Source of the DNA: Haliea sp. E1-2-M8
Lineage (GTDB): Bacteria > Pseudomonadota > Gammaproteobacteria > Pseudomonadales > Halieaceae
DNA: 64,000 nucleotides
NCBI RefSeq assembly: GCF_030649675.1
Contig: NZ_JAUTDR010000002.1
Coordinates: forward strand, 1-64,000
Reading direction: 5' to 3'
The translations under genes and the position numbers were made by a program. Positions 34,926 through 43,598 of the stretch are shown here, piece by piece. The notes below the pieces were generated by a model. The model saw nothing but the letters and a program-made list of their open reading frames with translations. It did not search any database and was not told where the DNA came from. Position 1 is the first letter of the stretch; every line of letters begins with the position of its first letter.

Positions 34926-37046
34926 ATGGCGGGCAATATCGGCCTCTTTACCCACCTCTGTGCCAGCGCCAGTTTTACCTTGCTGGCGCTGCTGCTGTTG
35001 TGGGTCTGGCGGGTCAAACCCTTGGGCAACGCCCTGGTTCTGGCCTGCACGGCCACGGCACTATGGGCCGCGATCATCGGCCTGGGTACCTTGGCAGCCT
35101 ACCCACCAGTGAAACTCATGCATCTGTCCGAGTTGCTGCGCAATATCAGCTGGCTGAACTTTCTGGCGCTGCTGCTTGCTTTGCAGGCGGACGGCACCAC
35201 AGGTACCATCCGCGGCCGCCCCTGGCGACCCCTGTTTCTCGCCGGGGCCACCCTGGCACTTGTGCTGGTACTGCTGCCCCTCCTGCCTCAAGTATTGCCG
35301 TCCTGGCTGGCGGCGAGCTATGCACTGGTGGTACTGGTCTGGCTGGTTCTGGCGCTGGCCGGCCTGTTGCTGATCGAGCAACTCTATCGCAACGCCGCCC
35401 CCGAGGAGCGCTGGGCCCTGAAATTCCTTTGCCTGGGTCTGGGCGCGATCTTCACCTGGGACTTCTTCATGTATTCCGAGGCTCTGCTGTTCAGGCAACT
35501 GAACCCGGATTTGCTGCAGGCCCGGGGCCTGGTCAATGCCGTCGTTGCGCCGCTGCTGGGGGTAGCCTTTGCGCGCTACGGCAGCTGGCGGGTTCAGCTG
35601 CAGGTATCGCGCCAGGCAGTCTTCCATACCGTGACCCTGATGGGTGCAGGCATGTACCTGCTGGGCATGGCAGCCATCGGCTATTTCCTCAAGTACATGG
35701 GCGGCACCTGGGGCACGGTATTGCAACTGTCATTTCTGGTAGCCGCCGGCACCCTGTTGGCCAGTCTGCTGTTCTCCGGTCGCCTGCGGGCGCTGCTGCG
35801 AGTCCAGCTGAGCAAGCATTTTTTCAGCTACCGGTATGACTATCGCGAGGAGTGGCTGAAATTCACCCGGGCTCTGGCAGGGCTAAGCGGCGATGTGGCG
35901 GAGGGGATCATCCATACCATGGCGCCTCTGGCCAACAGCCCCGCGGGGCTGATCTGGGGCGGCAGTGAAGGCCAGCCCCTGCGTCTCCTGGCCCACTGGG
36001 GCATGCCGGTGCCCGAGGGTGCAGCGGAGGGGCTGGGCAATCTGCCCGCCTGGCTGCAGCGGACGGACTGGGTCATTGACCTGGCCGAATGGCGGCACAC
36101 CCCTGACCTGTATACCGATCTGGAACTGCCAGAGTGGCTGGGAAATAATCCCTCGCTGTGGCTGATCATTCCGCTGACGTTTCGCGACCGCCTGGAAGGC
36201 GTTCTGATGTTGAAACAATCGAAGCTGAAGCACAGTATCAACTGGGAAGACCGCGATCTGCTGAAAACCGCAGGCCGCCAGGCCGCCAGCCACCTGGCGC
36301 AGCACCTGGCCAGCCAGGCGCTGGTGGAGGCGCGACAATTCGATGCTTTCAACCGGCTCTCCGCCTACGTGGTGCACGACCTGAAAAATATCCTCGCCCA
36401 GCAATCGCTGATCGTGTCGAATGCCGCCCGGCACCGGAACAACCCCGCCTTCATTGACGATATGATCAACACCGTGGAAAACTCGGTGGCCCGTATGCAG
36501 CGGTTGATGGAGCAGATGCGCAGCGGCGTCCGCAGCGCCGCTGCGGGACAGGTTGCGCTGGCCCCTCTGTTGCAGCAGGTAGTCGCCGCCCGGGATGAGA
36601 CCCGTCCGGTTCCTCAGCTGGAGCTGGTGGAGGACGCGCGGGTAGAAGCAGACAGTGAGCGCCTGGCAACCGTGTTCAACCACCTGATCCAGAATGCCCA
36701 GGAGGCCACCCCCGTAGACGGCAGAGTCACGGTGAACCTGAACATAGATCGCCACCAGGCAATCGTGGCAATCGCCGATACCGGCCGCGGCATGGACGCC
36801 GACTTCCTGCGCCAGCGCCTGTTCCGGCCATTCGAGTCCACCAAGGGCCTGACCGGGATGGGCATAGGTGCCTTCGAGAGCCGCGAGTACATCCGCCAGC
36901 TGGGCGGCGATATCAGCGTGGAGAGCACGCCCGGGGCGGGCAGTGTGTTCCGGGTGAAGCTGCCGCTCGTCGCTGACCAGGCAGACGCTACCGCTGATGC
37001 AGTAGCGGACGCAGCCGCTCACTCACCTATCGGACAACTGGATTGA
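34926..37046 (+). CDS. prsK: XrtA/PEP-CTERM-system sensor histidine kinase PrsK
   Basis: A 706-residue membrane kinase. About eight helices fill residues 1-290, followed by a GAF-like domain (about 310-455) and a histidine kinase core. The H-box is YVVHDLKNILAQ (His about 484), the N-box NHLIQNAQEAT, with DTGRGMD and GMGIGAFESREYI as G boxes. This layout and its pairing with PrsR match the kinase that controls exosortase EPS loci. The ATG at 34926 has GGAT six bases upstream; a TTG at 34914 is less likely. The stop lies 2 bases before the ATG of prsR, and the two are surely co-transcribed. Confidence 0.92.
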   Translation: MAGNIGLFTHLCASASFTLLALLLLWVWRVKPLGNALVLACTATALWAAIIGLGTLAAYPPVKLMHLSELLRNISWLNFLALLLALQADGTTGTIRGRPWRPLFLAGATLALVLVLLPLLPQVLPSWLAASYALVVLVWLVLALAGLLLIEQLYRNAAPEERWALKFLCLGLGAIFTWDFFMYSEALLFRQLNPDLLQARGLVNAVVAPLLGVAFARYGSWRVQLQVSRQAVFHTVTLMGAGMYLLGMAAIGYFLKYMGGTWGTVLQLSFLVAAGTLLASLLFSGRLRALLRVQLSKHFFSYRYDYREEWLKFTRALAGLSGDVAEGIIHTMAPLANSPAGLIWGGSEGQPLRLLAHWGMPVPEGAAEGLGNLPAWLQRTDWVIDLAEWRHTPDLYTDLELPEWLGNNPSLWLIIPLTFRDRLEGVLMLKQSKLKHSINWEDRDLLKTAGRQAASHLAQHLASQALVEARQFDAFNRLSAYVVHDLKNILAQQSLIVSNAARHRNNPAFIDDMINTVENSVARMQRLMEQMRSGVRSAAAGQVALAPLLQQVVAARDETRPVPQLELVEDARVEADSERLATVFNHLIQNAQEATPVDGRVTVNLNIDRHQAIVAIADTGRGMDADFLRQRLFRPFESTKGLTGMGIGAFESREYIRQLGGDISVESTPGAGSVFRVKLPLVADQADATADAVADAAAHSPIGQLD

Positions 37047-37048
37047 CC

Positions 37049-38410
37049 ATGGCAAAGACAAGCACCCGGCACTTGCTGGTAGTCGAGGACGACAAGGGGC
37101 TGCAGCGCCAGTTACGCTGGGCTTTTGATGGCTATGAGGTGGACATCGCCGGCGACCGTGGCGAAGCTATCGCCGCGCTGCGCCGGTTCCAACCCGGGGT
37201 TGTGCTGCTGGACCTGGGACTGCCGCCGGATCCAGGCGGGGTGACCGAGGGCCTCGCCACCTTGCGCGAAATCCTGAGCCTGACGCCGGAAACCAAAGTG
37301 ATCGTAGTGACCGGAGACAATGACCGCGCCAACGCGGTCAAGGCTATCGCCGGCGGGGCCTGGGATTTCCACCAGAAGCCCACCGATCCGGAGCTGCTGG
37401 CACTGCTGGTCGAGCGCGCTTACCACGTCTATGAGCTGGAACTGGAGAACCGCCGCCTGCAACGGGCCGAAGAGAACATGCCGCTGCGCGACATCATCGC
37501 CATCAGCCCGCAGATGCTCAAGGTCTGCCGCACCGTTGAGAAAATTGCCCCCACTGACATCACCACCCTGCTGCTGGGCGCTAGCGGCACCGGCAAGGAG
37601 CGCTTCGCCCGCGCCCTGCACGAACTGAGCCCGCGCGCCGGCAAGCGCCTGGTGGCAATCAACTGCGCCGCGATCCCGGAAAACCTGCTGGAAAGCGAGC
37701 TCTTCGGCTACGAAAAGGGGGCCTTCACTGGCGCCAGCCAGCAGACGATCGGCAAGATCGAGTATGCCCACGAGGGCACCCTGTTCCTGGACGAGATCGG
37801 CGACCTGCCCCTGGAGCTGCAAGCCAAACTGCTGCGCTTCCTGCAGGAACGGGTGGTGGAGCGGATCGGCGGCCGCAAGGAAATTCCGGTGGATGTACGG
37901 ATCGTCTGCGCGACCCACCAGGACCTGGAGCAGCAAATGAAGGAGGGACGCTTCCGCGAGGACCTCTACTACCGCATCAGTGAAATGAGCATCCGGATAC
38001 CCGCCCTGAAAGACCGCACTGGCGACCCTCCGGTGCTGGCCAAGGCCTTCCTGGCGCGCTTTGCCAGCGAACTCGGGACTGGCACCCGGAGTTTCGATGC
38101 GGGTGCGCTGACAGCAGTCGAACAGTACAGCTGGCCGGGCAATGTGCGGGAACTCGAAAGCCGGGTGAAGCGCGCTGCGATCATGGCCGAGGGTAGCCAA
38201 ATCACCGCCGAGGATCTGGAACTGGGCACGGCTGCCGATGGCAGAGAGGCCATGCCGCTGAATCTTCGCCAGGTGCGGGAGGCCGCTGAACACGACGCCA
38301 TCGTGCGCGCTCTGGGCCACGCCGGCGACAATGTATCCGAAGCGGCCACACTGCTGGGCGTCACGCGTCCGACCCTCTATACAATGCTGGAGAAGTACGG
38401 GCTGAAATAG
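37049..38410 (+). CDS. prsR: Sigma54-dependent response regulator PrsR
   Basis: A 453-residue activator. A receiver domain (LLVVEDDKG; phospho-Asp in VVLLDLGLP, about residue 53) is followed by an AAA+ domain with Walker A (LGASGTGKERF), the sigma54-contacting GAFTGA loop, Walker B (TLFLDEIGDL) and the Arg finger region, then a Fis-type helix-turn-helix (NVSEAATLLGVTRPTLYTMLEKY). Members act with RpoN on PEP-CTERM and EPS genes; because this locus has no exosortase, the target set here may be the EPS genes alone. Start at ATG 37049; a TTG at 37043 overlaps the prsK stop. Confidence 0.93.
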   Translation: MAKTSTRHLLVVEDDKGLQRQLRWAFDGYEVDIAGDRGEAIAALRRFQPGVVLLDLGLPPDPGGVTEGLATLREILSLTPETKVIVVTGDNDRANAVKAIAGGAWDFHQKPTDPELLALLVERAYHVYELELENRRLQRAEENMPLRDIIAISPQMLKVCRTVEKIAPTDITTLLLGASGTGKERFARALHELSPRAGKRLVAINCAAIPENLLESELFGYEKGAFTGASQQTIGKIEYAHEGTLFLDEIGDLPLELQAKLLRFLQERVVERIGGRKEIPVDVRIVCATHQDLEQQMKEGRFREDLYYRISEMSIRIPALKDRTGDPPVLAKAFLARFASELGTGTRSFDAGALTAVEQYSWPGNVRELESRVKRAAIMAEGSQITAEDLELGTAADGREAMPLNLRQVREAAEHDAIVRALGHAGDNVSEAATLLGVTRPTLYTMLEKYGLK

Positions 38411-38455
38411 CCTTACTGCCCTGCTCCTGCAGGGTCCGGGTCCAGTGGTTGGAGT

Positions 38456-38965
38456 TCAGGTTGGCTTTCGCAGCCGCGCCTGGAGGTGTTCGACGAACCC
38501 TTCCATGGCTTCGTCCAGCAACATGAATACCTCGCTGAACCCCTGCAGGTCGCTGTAGTAGGGGTCCGGGATGACCGGATCCTCGCAACGCCCCAAGGGC
38601 AAATAGTTCCCCAGCAACTGCGTCCGGTACAGGCGGTCGCCAGCCTCAGCCAGAGCCGCCAGTTCCTCCAAGTGCGCCGGCTCCATGGCCAGGATGAAAT
38701 CATGGTTACGCAACATCCGCGCTGTCACCTGTCGCGCCCGAATCCAGCCCAACGCGAACCCCGCGTCCTGCGCCAGCTTCCGCACCCGAGGGTCCGGCGG
38801 CCGGCCGGGCTGCCCAACCCGGGTGCCCGCGGAGCGTACCTGCACCCGCCGCCCCAGGCCCAGCACCCGCAGGCGCTGGCGCAGCATGGCCTCGGCCAGC
38901 GGTGAGCGGCAGACATTGGCGGTACAGATAAACAGCACTCGCAGTTCGGGACGCCACCAGCTCAC
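38456..38965 (-). CDS. Low-molecular-weight protein-tyrosine phosphatase (Wzb-like)
   Basis: A 169-residue cytoplasmic phosphatase. The P-loop CTANVCRS (Cys about 14, Arg about 20) fits C-x5-R-S, though the usual Gly-Asn is Ala-Asn here. The general acid lies in VIPDPYYSD (about 131-139). It would dephosphorylate the Tyr cluster of the EPS autokinase, resetting the kinase cycle. Start is GTG at 38965, with GGAG eleven bases upstream. It faces prsR convergently, with a 45-base gap that contains a short GC hairpin (CCCTGC/GCAGGG) but no T-run. Confidence 0.87.
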   Translation of the reverse strand: MSWWRPELRVLFICTANVCRSPLAEAMLRQRLRVLGLGRRVQVRSAGTRVGQPGRPPDPRVRKLAQDAGFALGWIRARQVTARMLRNHDFILAMEPAHLEELAALAEAGDRLYRTQLLGNYLPLGRCEDPVIPDPYYSDLQGFSEVFMLLDEAMEGFVEHLQARLRKPT

Positions 38966-39004
38966 GGCAATGGCGACTCCGAAGCAGCAGTTGCAGGCGC
39001 GGGG

Positions 39005-39802
39005 CTAGGGTTCGGCACGCTGCAGCAGTTCCCGCACCCAGTTCACCGGAATGGCATAGCTGATGCCCGAGGGCCGTTCCAGCACGGACTCCCGGGACTC
39101 CTTAACAAATACACTGTTGACTACACCCAGGACGCGCCCGGTCTCGGGGTCATATACCGGGCTGCCGCTGTTGCCGGGGTAGGCAATGGCATCCAGCTGG
39201 AACACATCGAAGGGATTGCGCATGCGCTGCAACTGCACCGCGGTGAGGTCGCGAGCGGCATCGGCGGTACGCGCAACCGGCGTGACTGACGAGACCATAC
39301 CGCGATGGGTAACGGGGTAGAGTCCCAGTACCGCGCCAATGGGAAAGCCGGTGAAGGCGACGGGATCCCCTTCCCGCACACGACTGGCGTCACCCAGCTC
39401 CATTGTGGGCAGGGGCGCGCCCGTTATCCGCAGCAGCGCCAGGTCGTGCAAGGGGTCCTCACCCACAATCACCGCAGGGTGTCCCCGCGCCTCACCGCCG
39501 CGACCGGAGAACACCGCCAGCATCTGCTGGTTGTCGAAATCCAGCAGCTCCGGCAGCACATGGTAGTTGGTCACTACCAGATTGCCATCCCCTACCACGA
39601 ACCCGGTACCGCGTAGTTCATTCGGTCGCTGGTCACCAATGGGCTGGCGCGGCGGGTAACTGGTGCCGACGCCGACGATGGCCGGGCGCACCCGCTCAAT
39701 CACTTCCGCCAGAGAGGTTGCGGCAGCGGGAGTAGCCAACAGCAAGTAGCACAGCAGGGTCGGTAATGCTGCCAGATGACTAGTCCTTGAGAGATACCTC
39801 AT
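39005..39802 (-). CDS. Periplasmic trypsin-like serine protease
   Basis: A 265-residue exported protease. The signal peptide (LPTLLCYLLLATPAAA) ends near residue 28. The catalytic triad is visible as VTNYHVL (His about 85), DPLHDLALL (Asp about 121) and YPGNSGSPV (Ser about 219). There is no PDZ domain, so it is a simple S1C-type enzyme. GGAG lies seven bases upstream of the ATG. It is next to the phosphatase gene (39-base gap) and may share a promoter. A quality-control or processing role at the envelope is inferred. Confidence 0.88.
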   Translation of the reverse strand: MRYLSRTSHLAALPTLLCYLLLATPAAATSLAEVIERVRPAIVGVGTSYPPRQPIGDQRPNELRGTGFVVGDGNLVVTNYHVLPELLDFDNQQMLAVFSGRGGEARGHPAVIVGEDPLHDLALLRITGAPLPTMELGDASRVREGDPVAFTGFPIGAVLGLYPVTHRGMVSSVTPVARTADAARDLTAVQLQRMRNPFDVFQLDAIAYPGNSGSPVYDPETGRVLGVVNSVFVKESRESVLERPSGISYAIPVNWVRELLQRAEP

Positions 39803-40244
39803 AATGACGCTCCTGCGGGATGGGGTTACATTTTTGACCGGCTGTGATTGCCGCGATGACTACGACAAACAATACTGTAGCGTGTAAAACCATAGTCCGA
39901 ACGTAATGCCAGCGCAAACAGCACCGCGACTCTCTGTACAAACCGGAAGATGAACTCTACTACGTCAGGAACCGGAGCCTGTTCCTGGACTTCCTGGTTC
40001 TGCTGCAAACCGCGGAAGTCGTCCTGTTCGGCAAGGGCGCCCACAGATCAGTGCAATTTTCGGCTCGCACCCGCGAGCATGAGACTGCCATGTGTCAGTT
40101 TTTTTAACTGCTGCGATCATTTCCCTTTTGAGCGGGAAGGGAAGCTTCAGTAACCTTTTGAAAGCTGGGCAAGTAAAATTAATGGTATATATCTTGCCTG
40201 ATAATAAAAGCATAGCGTGAGGAGCGCGGGAGAACGGCCAGGGC
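39803..40244. other. Intergenic region with a degraded sugar-transferase end
   Basis: It holds the promoter of the protease (minus), the sugar-transferase remnant at 39928-40047, a small hairpin GCTCGC/GCGAGC (40063-40078), and the upstream region of the small membrane protein, which is AT-rich from 40150 to 40210. No clear riboswitch or other RNA was recognised. Confidence 0.55.
39928..40047 (+). pseudogene. Remnant of an EPS undecaprenyl-phosphate sugar transferase (C-terminus)
   Basis: The frame reads DELYYVRNRSLFLDFLVLL then QTAEVVLFGKGA, the characteristic end of bacterial sugar transferases of the XrtA-EPS type (usual form: DLYYIKN-S-LD-ILLQT-VVL-GKGAR). The frame meets a stop (TAA, 39904-39906) upstream and has no start; the catalytic core is missing. 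In other exosortase loci this initiating transferase sits beside prsK/prsR, exactly this position. The gene seems to have been deleted here, leaving about 40 codons; the reading frame then continues into non-homologous sequence to TAA at 40105-40107. Confidence 0.75.
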
Positions 40245-40514
40245 ATGAATATCCTATTGATCATTCTCGCTGGGTTGGGCGCTGGAGCCCTTGTAATTTC
40301 CGTCGCCATCTTCACCCTCGCCGTCCGCCGTTATGCCTCCGACGACGACTCCGACCGCGCAACGCTGTTTTCCGACACGGGCAGCGAGCATCGCACCCGC
40401 GACGACCGCCGCCAGGCATCCTCCCCCGCCGAATTTCCGCTTACCGTCAACGGTGTGCTGATAACTGAGGATCGCCGAAGCCGGCCCGATCGCAGGCGCT
40501 CTGTCAGAGGCTAG
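40245..40514 (+). CDS. Small single-span membrane protein, unknown
   Basis: An 89-residue protein with one N-terminal membrane helix (ILLIILAGLGAGALVISVAIF) and a short, highly charged, Asp/Arg-rich tail (YASDDDSDRATLF, then RRSRPDRRRS). No family recognised. The ATG follows CCAGGGC closely and GGGAGAA at a greater distance. It stands alone on the plus strand. Coding is supported by its membrane-segment-plus-tail structure and lack of a competing frame. Confidence 0.6.
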   Translation: MNILLIILAGLGAGALVISVAIFTLAVRRYASDDDSDRATLFSDTGSEHRTRDDRRQASSPAEFPLTVNGVLITEDRRSRPDRRRSVRG

Positions 40515-40553
40515 ACCCCGGGTTCGTGATGACAATCCGCCCCGGCAGGGCTA

Positions 40554-40580
40554 CACTACTGTTGCTAGACGCAAACAAGC
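40554..40580 (+). promoter_or_regulatory. 27-bp candidate operator, copy A
   Basis: It contains TTGCTAGACGCAAACAAGC (40562-40580), identical to the minus strand of 47950-47968; with CACTAC in front, 25 of 27 bases agree. The inner TTGC-N5-GCAA is a short inverted repeat. It lies 56 bases upstream of the SDR-PQQ dehydrogenase pair. Two distant operons of one catabolic island share it, so it is probably a regulator site or a promoter with operator. Confidence 0.7.
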
Positions 40581-40635
40581 AACCGTGCTGACGCCTGCCC
40601 TCGGCGGCTGCGGGCACGCAACAGGATCATTAATA

Positions 40636-41391
40636 ATGCAGAAGACGATCGCCATCGCCGGCGGCACCGGTGGGCTAGGGGCAGCCATCTGTCGCGAACC
40701 AGCCATGCGGCACTACCACATTCTGGTGGGTTACCACAGCCGGCGGGACGCGGCGGAACAGCTGGTCAGTGCCATTACCGGCACAGGCGGCAGCGCCAGC
40801 AGCCACGCCGTGAACCTGTGCGAGGAGCACCAGGTACAGAGTTTCCTCGACCATGCCGGCAGCCTCGGGGCGGGGTTGGCGGGAGTGGTCAACGCCACCG
40901 GTCCCGCCATCCCGCTGCGGCCGCTGACCGAAATCAGCAGCGCCGAGTTCCGCCAGATCATGACCACCGACGTGGAAGGCGCCTTCAACCTGCTGACAGC
41001 CGCTGGCAAGCTGTTCGCCGCCAGTGGCGGTGGTGCCATCGTGCAGCTATTGACCACCGCGGTGCTGCGCACCCTGGAAAACGACGCCATGTCGGGTATA
41101 CCCAAGACCGCGATCATGGGCATTGTGCGCCAGCTGGCGCGCGAACTCGGGCCGAAGAATGTACGCATCAACGGTATTGCGCCCGGCGTCATTGACGCCG
41201 GCATCGTCCACAGTTCTTTCATCGCGGACCCGGTGGCGGAGGCTGTAATCAAGGATTGTCTGGACAAGACCCCCATGCCGCGCATGGGCCGGCCGGAGGA
41301 GGTATCCGCCCTCGCCGCCTTCCTCCTCAGCGACGCTGCGGCCTACATCAACGGACAAATCATCGGCATCGACGGAGGTTACAGCGCATGA
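40636..41391 (+). CDS. SDR-family protein with atypical active site
   Basis: A 251-residue Rossmann protein. AGGTGGLG (residues 8-15) is a variant of the T-G-x3-G-x-G cofactor motif, NATGPA the N-A-G-like motif, and the end [12 protein letters not shown] is typical of classical SDRs. However, where Y-x3-K is expected the sequence reads [11 protein letters not shown]: the Lys is present and the Tyr is replaced by Ser. The Ser-type motif is also changed (LLTTAVLR). It may be a non-catalytic or unusual SDR. Start at ATG 40636; the frame is open earlier but lacks SDR sequence. It overlaps the PQQ dehydrogenase start by ATGA. Confidence 0.82.
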   Translation: MQKTIAIAGGTGGLGAAICREPAMRHYHILVGYHSRRDAAEQLVSAITGTGGSASSHAVNLCEEHQVQSFLDHAGSLGAGLAGVVNATGPAIPLRPLTEISSAEFRQIMTTDVEGAFNLLTAAGKLFAASGGGAIVQLLTTAVLRTLENDAMSGIPKTAIMGIVRQLARELGPKNVRINGIAPGVIDAGIVHSSFIADPVAEAVIKDCLDKTPMPRMGRPEEVSALAAFLLSDAAAYINGQIIGIDGGYSA

Positions 41392-43505
41392 ACACGCTGG
41401 CCAGCAAGCAATTCAAACTCACGATGGCCGCTGCCGCACTCGCCGCAGCCACCAGCAGTCCGCTCACGCTGGCGGATGCGGCCCTCGCCGCCAGCGGCGA
41501 AGCACTGTACGCAGACAGTTGCGCCACCTGCCACGGACTCAGCCTGCGCGGCTCGGCCCACGGCAATACCCTGAAGGGCCCCGGGTTCCTGGGCCAGTGG
41601 GGCCAGCGCGAGGCCATGGCGCTGCTGGCCTACAACCGCGCCAACATGCCCCCCGGCGGCGCCGGCAAACTGAGTGACGCCCAGCACGCCGCCATTGCCG
41701 CCTGGATCATCGAGGCCAACCGCGAGGCGGGCGACCCGGAGAGCCTGCTGTTCACCAGCACCGACGCTCTGGCGGCGGCGGCGGACGGCTCGGAAGTCGT
41801 CTCCTGGGTAGCCTTTGACGCCGCCGGCAGCATCGATGCCGATGCCCGCACCCGGGGCGGCTTCCGCAATCGGGAAGTCGAGGACTTCCAGCCGGTCACC
41901 GCTGCCCAGCTGAGCGACCCGGCGGACGGCGACTGGCTGAGCTGGCGCCGCACCCTGGACGGCCAGGGCTATAGCCCGTTGCAGCAGATCAATCGCGACA
42001 CCGTCAGTGACCTCAAGCTGGCCTGGGTCCTGACCATGAAGGATGGCAGTAACCAGGGCACCCCGCTGGTACACAACGGCATCATGTACCTGACCCACCC
42101 GGGCAACGTGATCCAGGCTATTGAAGCAGACAGCGGCGAGCTGATCTGGGAGTACAGCTACACCTTCCCCGAGGCCTCGCGCACTCTGGGCGGCCCCACC
42201 CGCAACATCGCCATCTACGGCGACAAGCTGTACATGGCCACCTACGATGCGTCCATCGTCGCCATCGACGCCCGCAACGGCGAGGAAGTGTGGCGCACGC
42301 CGAAAGCGGACTTTGAAAAGGGCTACACCCACACGGCGGGACCCATCATGGGCGACGGCGTGGTGCTGAGCGGTATCAATGGTTGCGAATGGTACAAGGA
42401 AGAAGGCTGCTTCATCACTGGCCACGATGCCGACACCGGCGAAGAACTGTGGCGCACCTCCACCATCGCCCTGCCGGGCGAGCCCGGCGGTGACACCTGG
42501 GCCGGACTGCCGGCGGAAATGCGCGCCGGTGGCGACAACTGGATCGCCGGCTCCTACGACCCGAAACTGAAACTGTTCATTCTTGGCACCTCCCAGGCCA
42601 AGCCCTGGGTGGCCGCCAGCCGCGGCATGACCGCCACCGACGAAGCCCTGTATACCAACTCGACCCTTGCCCTGCGCCCCGATACCGGCGAGCTGGTGTG
42701 GTATTTCCAGCACATCCCGGGCGAGACCATCGACATGGAGATTGGTTTCGAGCGTGTCCTGATTGACGTCGACGGCGAGCAGCGGCTGTTCACCATCGGC
42801 AAGGATGGCCTGCTGTGGCAGCTCGATCGCGCCAGCGGCGAGTATGTCAGCGTGGCCGAAACCCTGCCCCAGAGCATCTACGCGGAGATCGACAAGGTGC
42901 GCGGCGTGGTGCGCTACCGGGACGACATTATTGCTGCCGGTGTGGGCGACACCATCGAAGCCTGCCCGGGCATCTACGGCGGCCACAACTGGCAGGCCTC
43001 CGCCTACAGCCCGGAATCCGGCAACCTGATCATCCCCTTGCACCAGCTGTGCTCGGACATGGTCGGCCGCGAGGTAGCGCAGGAACCCGGCTCCGGTGGT
43101 TACGGCGCGGATTCCCGCACCTACGAAATGCCCGGGGTGAACGGTATGCTGGGGCGGCTGGCGGCCTGGGACGTGCGCAGCATGCGCGAAAGCTGGGCCC
43201 ACGAGCAGCGGGCGATGTTCCTCACCGGCGCCCTCACCACCGGCGGCGGGCTGGTGTTCATCGGCGACCTCGACCGCTACTTCAAGGCCTTTGACGTCAA
43301 GACCGGCGAGCTGAAGTGGCAGACCCGCCTCGGCGCGCCCCTGCACGGCTATCCCGTTACCTACACCGCGAATGGCAAGCAGTACCTGGCGGTGCCCACG
43401 GGGATTGGCGTGTTCCGCGCCATGACCGCGGTAGTGAGCCCGGATATCTACCAGCCCACGGGTGGACAGGCCCTGTACGTGTTCGAACTCCCCGCCAGCA
43501 AGTAA
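41388..43505 (+). CDS. PQQ-dependent dehydrogenase with N-terminal cytochrome c domain
   Basis: A 705-residue exported quinohaemoprotein. Signal peptide ([19 protein letters not shown]), then a cytochrome c domain with the haem site CATCH (about residue 46) and Met ligand candidate ANMPPGG, followed by a PQQ beta-propeller (about 150-700) with tryptophan-docking repeats such as [16 protein letters not shown] and [15 protein letters not shown]. Haem first and propeller second is the reverse of quinohaemoprotein alcohol dehydrogenases. It would oxidise an alcohol in the periplasm and pass electrons to the respiratory chain. GGAGG lies ten bases upstream of the ATG; coupled to the SDR. Confidence 0.9.
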   Translation: MNTLASKQFKLTMAAAALAAATSSPLTLADAALAASGEALYADSCATCHGLSLRGSAHGNTLKGPGFLGQWGQREAMALLAYNRANMPPGGAGKLSDAQHAAIAAWIIEANREAGDPESLLFTSTDALAAAADGSEVVSWVAFDAAGSIDADARTRGGFRNREVEDFQPVTAAQLSDPADGDWLSWRRTLDGQGYSPLQQINRDTVSDLKLAWVLTMKDGSNQGTPLVHNGIMYLTHPGNVIQAIEADSGELIWEYSYTFPEASRTLGGPTRNIAIYGDKLYMATYDASIVAIDARNGEEVWRTPKADFEKGYTHTAGPIMGDGVVLSGINGCEWYKEEGCFITGHDADTGEELWRTSTIALPGEPGGDTWAGLPAEMRAGGDNWIAGSYDPKLKLFILGTSQAKPWVAASRGMTATDEALYTNSTLALRPDTGELVWYFQHIPGETIDMEIGFERVLIDVDGEQRLFTIGKDGLLWQLDRASGEYVSVAETLPQSIYAEIDKVRGVVRYRDDIIAAGVGDTIEACPGIYGGHNWQASAYSPESGNLIIPLHQLCSDMVGREVAQEPGSGGYGADSRTYEMPGVNGMLGRLAAWDVRSMRESWAHEQRAMFLTGALTTGGGLVFIGDLDRYFKAFDVKTGELKWQTRLGAPLHGYPVTYTANGKQYLAVPTGIGVFRAMTAVVSPDIYQPTGGQALYVFELPASK

Positions 43506-43521
43506 CAGAAAAGGTGCAGCA

Positions 43522-43585
43522 AAAAGGGGTCAGGTCCTTCATGTGGCATTCGAACGAATGCCACATGAAGGACCTGACCCCTTTT
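43522..43585. repeat. Perfect 31-bp palindrome between convergent genes
   Basis: Two 31-base arms (43522-43552 and 43555-43585) are perfectly complementary around AA. The outer arm begins AAAAGGGGTCAGGTCC. It lies 16 bases after the PQQ dehydrogenase stop and 13 before the SDR stop, so its transcript hairpin could end both. The GGGGTCAGGTCC motif resembles REP-like palindromes mobilised by RAYT transposases (from memory). The A- and T-runs at the ends make it a possible bidirectional terminator. Confidence 0.9.
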
Positions 43586-43598
43586 ATTCAGTGAGACC

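Noticed and set aside
41379-43346. A 655-codon minus-strand frame opposite the PQQ dehydrogenase gene.
   Set aside because: Antisense shadow caused by high GC and codon bias; the plus-strand product has a signal peptide, haem motif and propeller.
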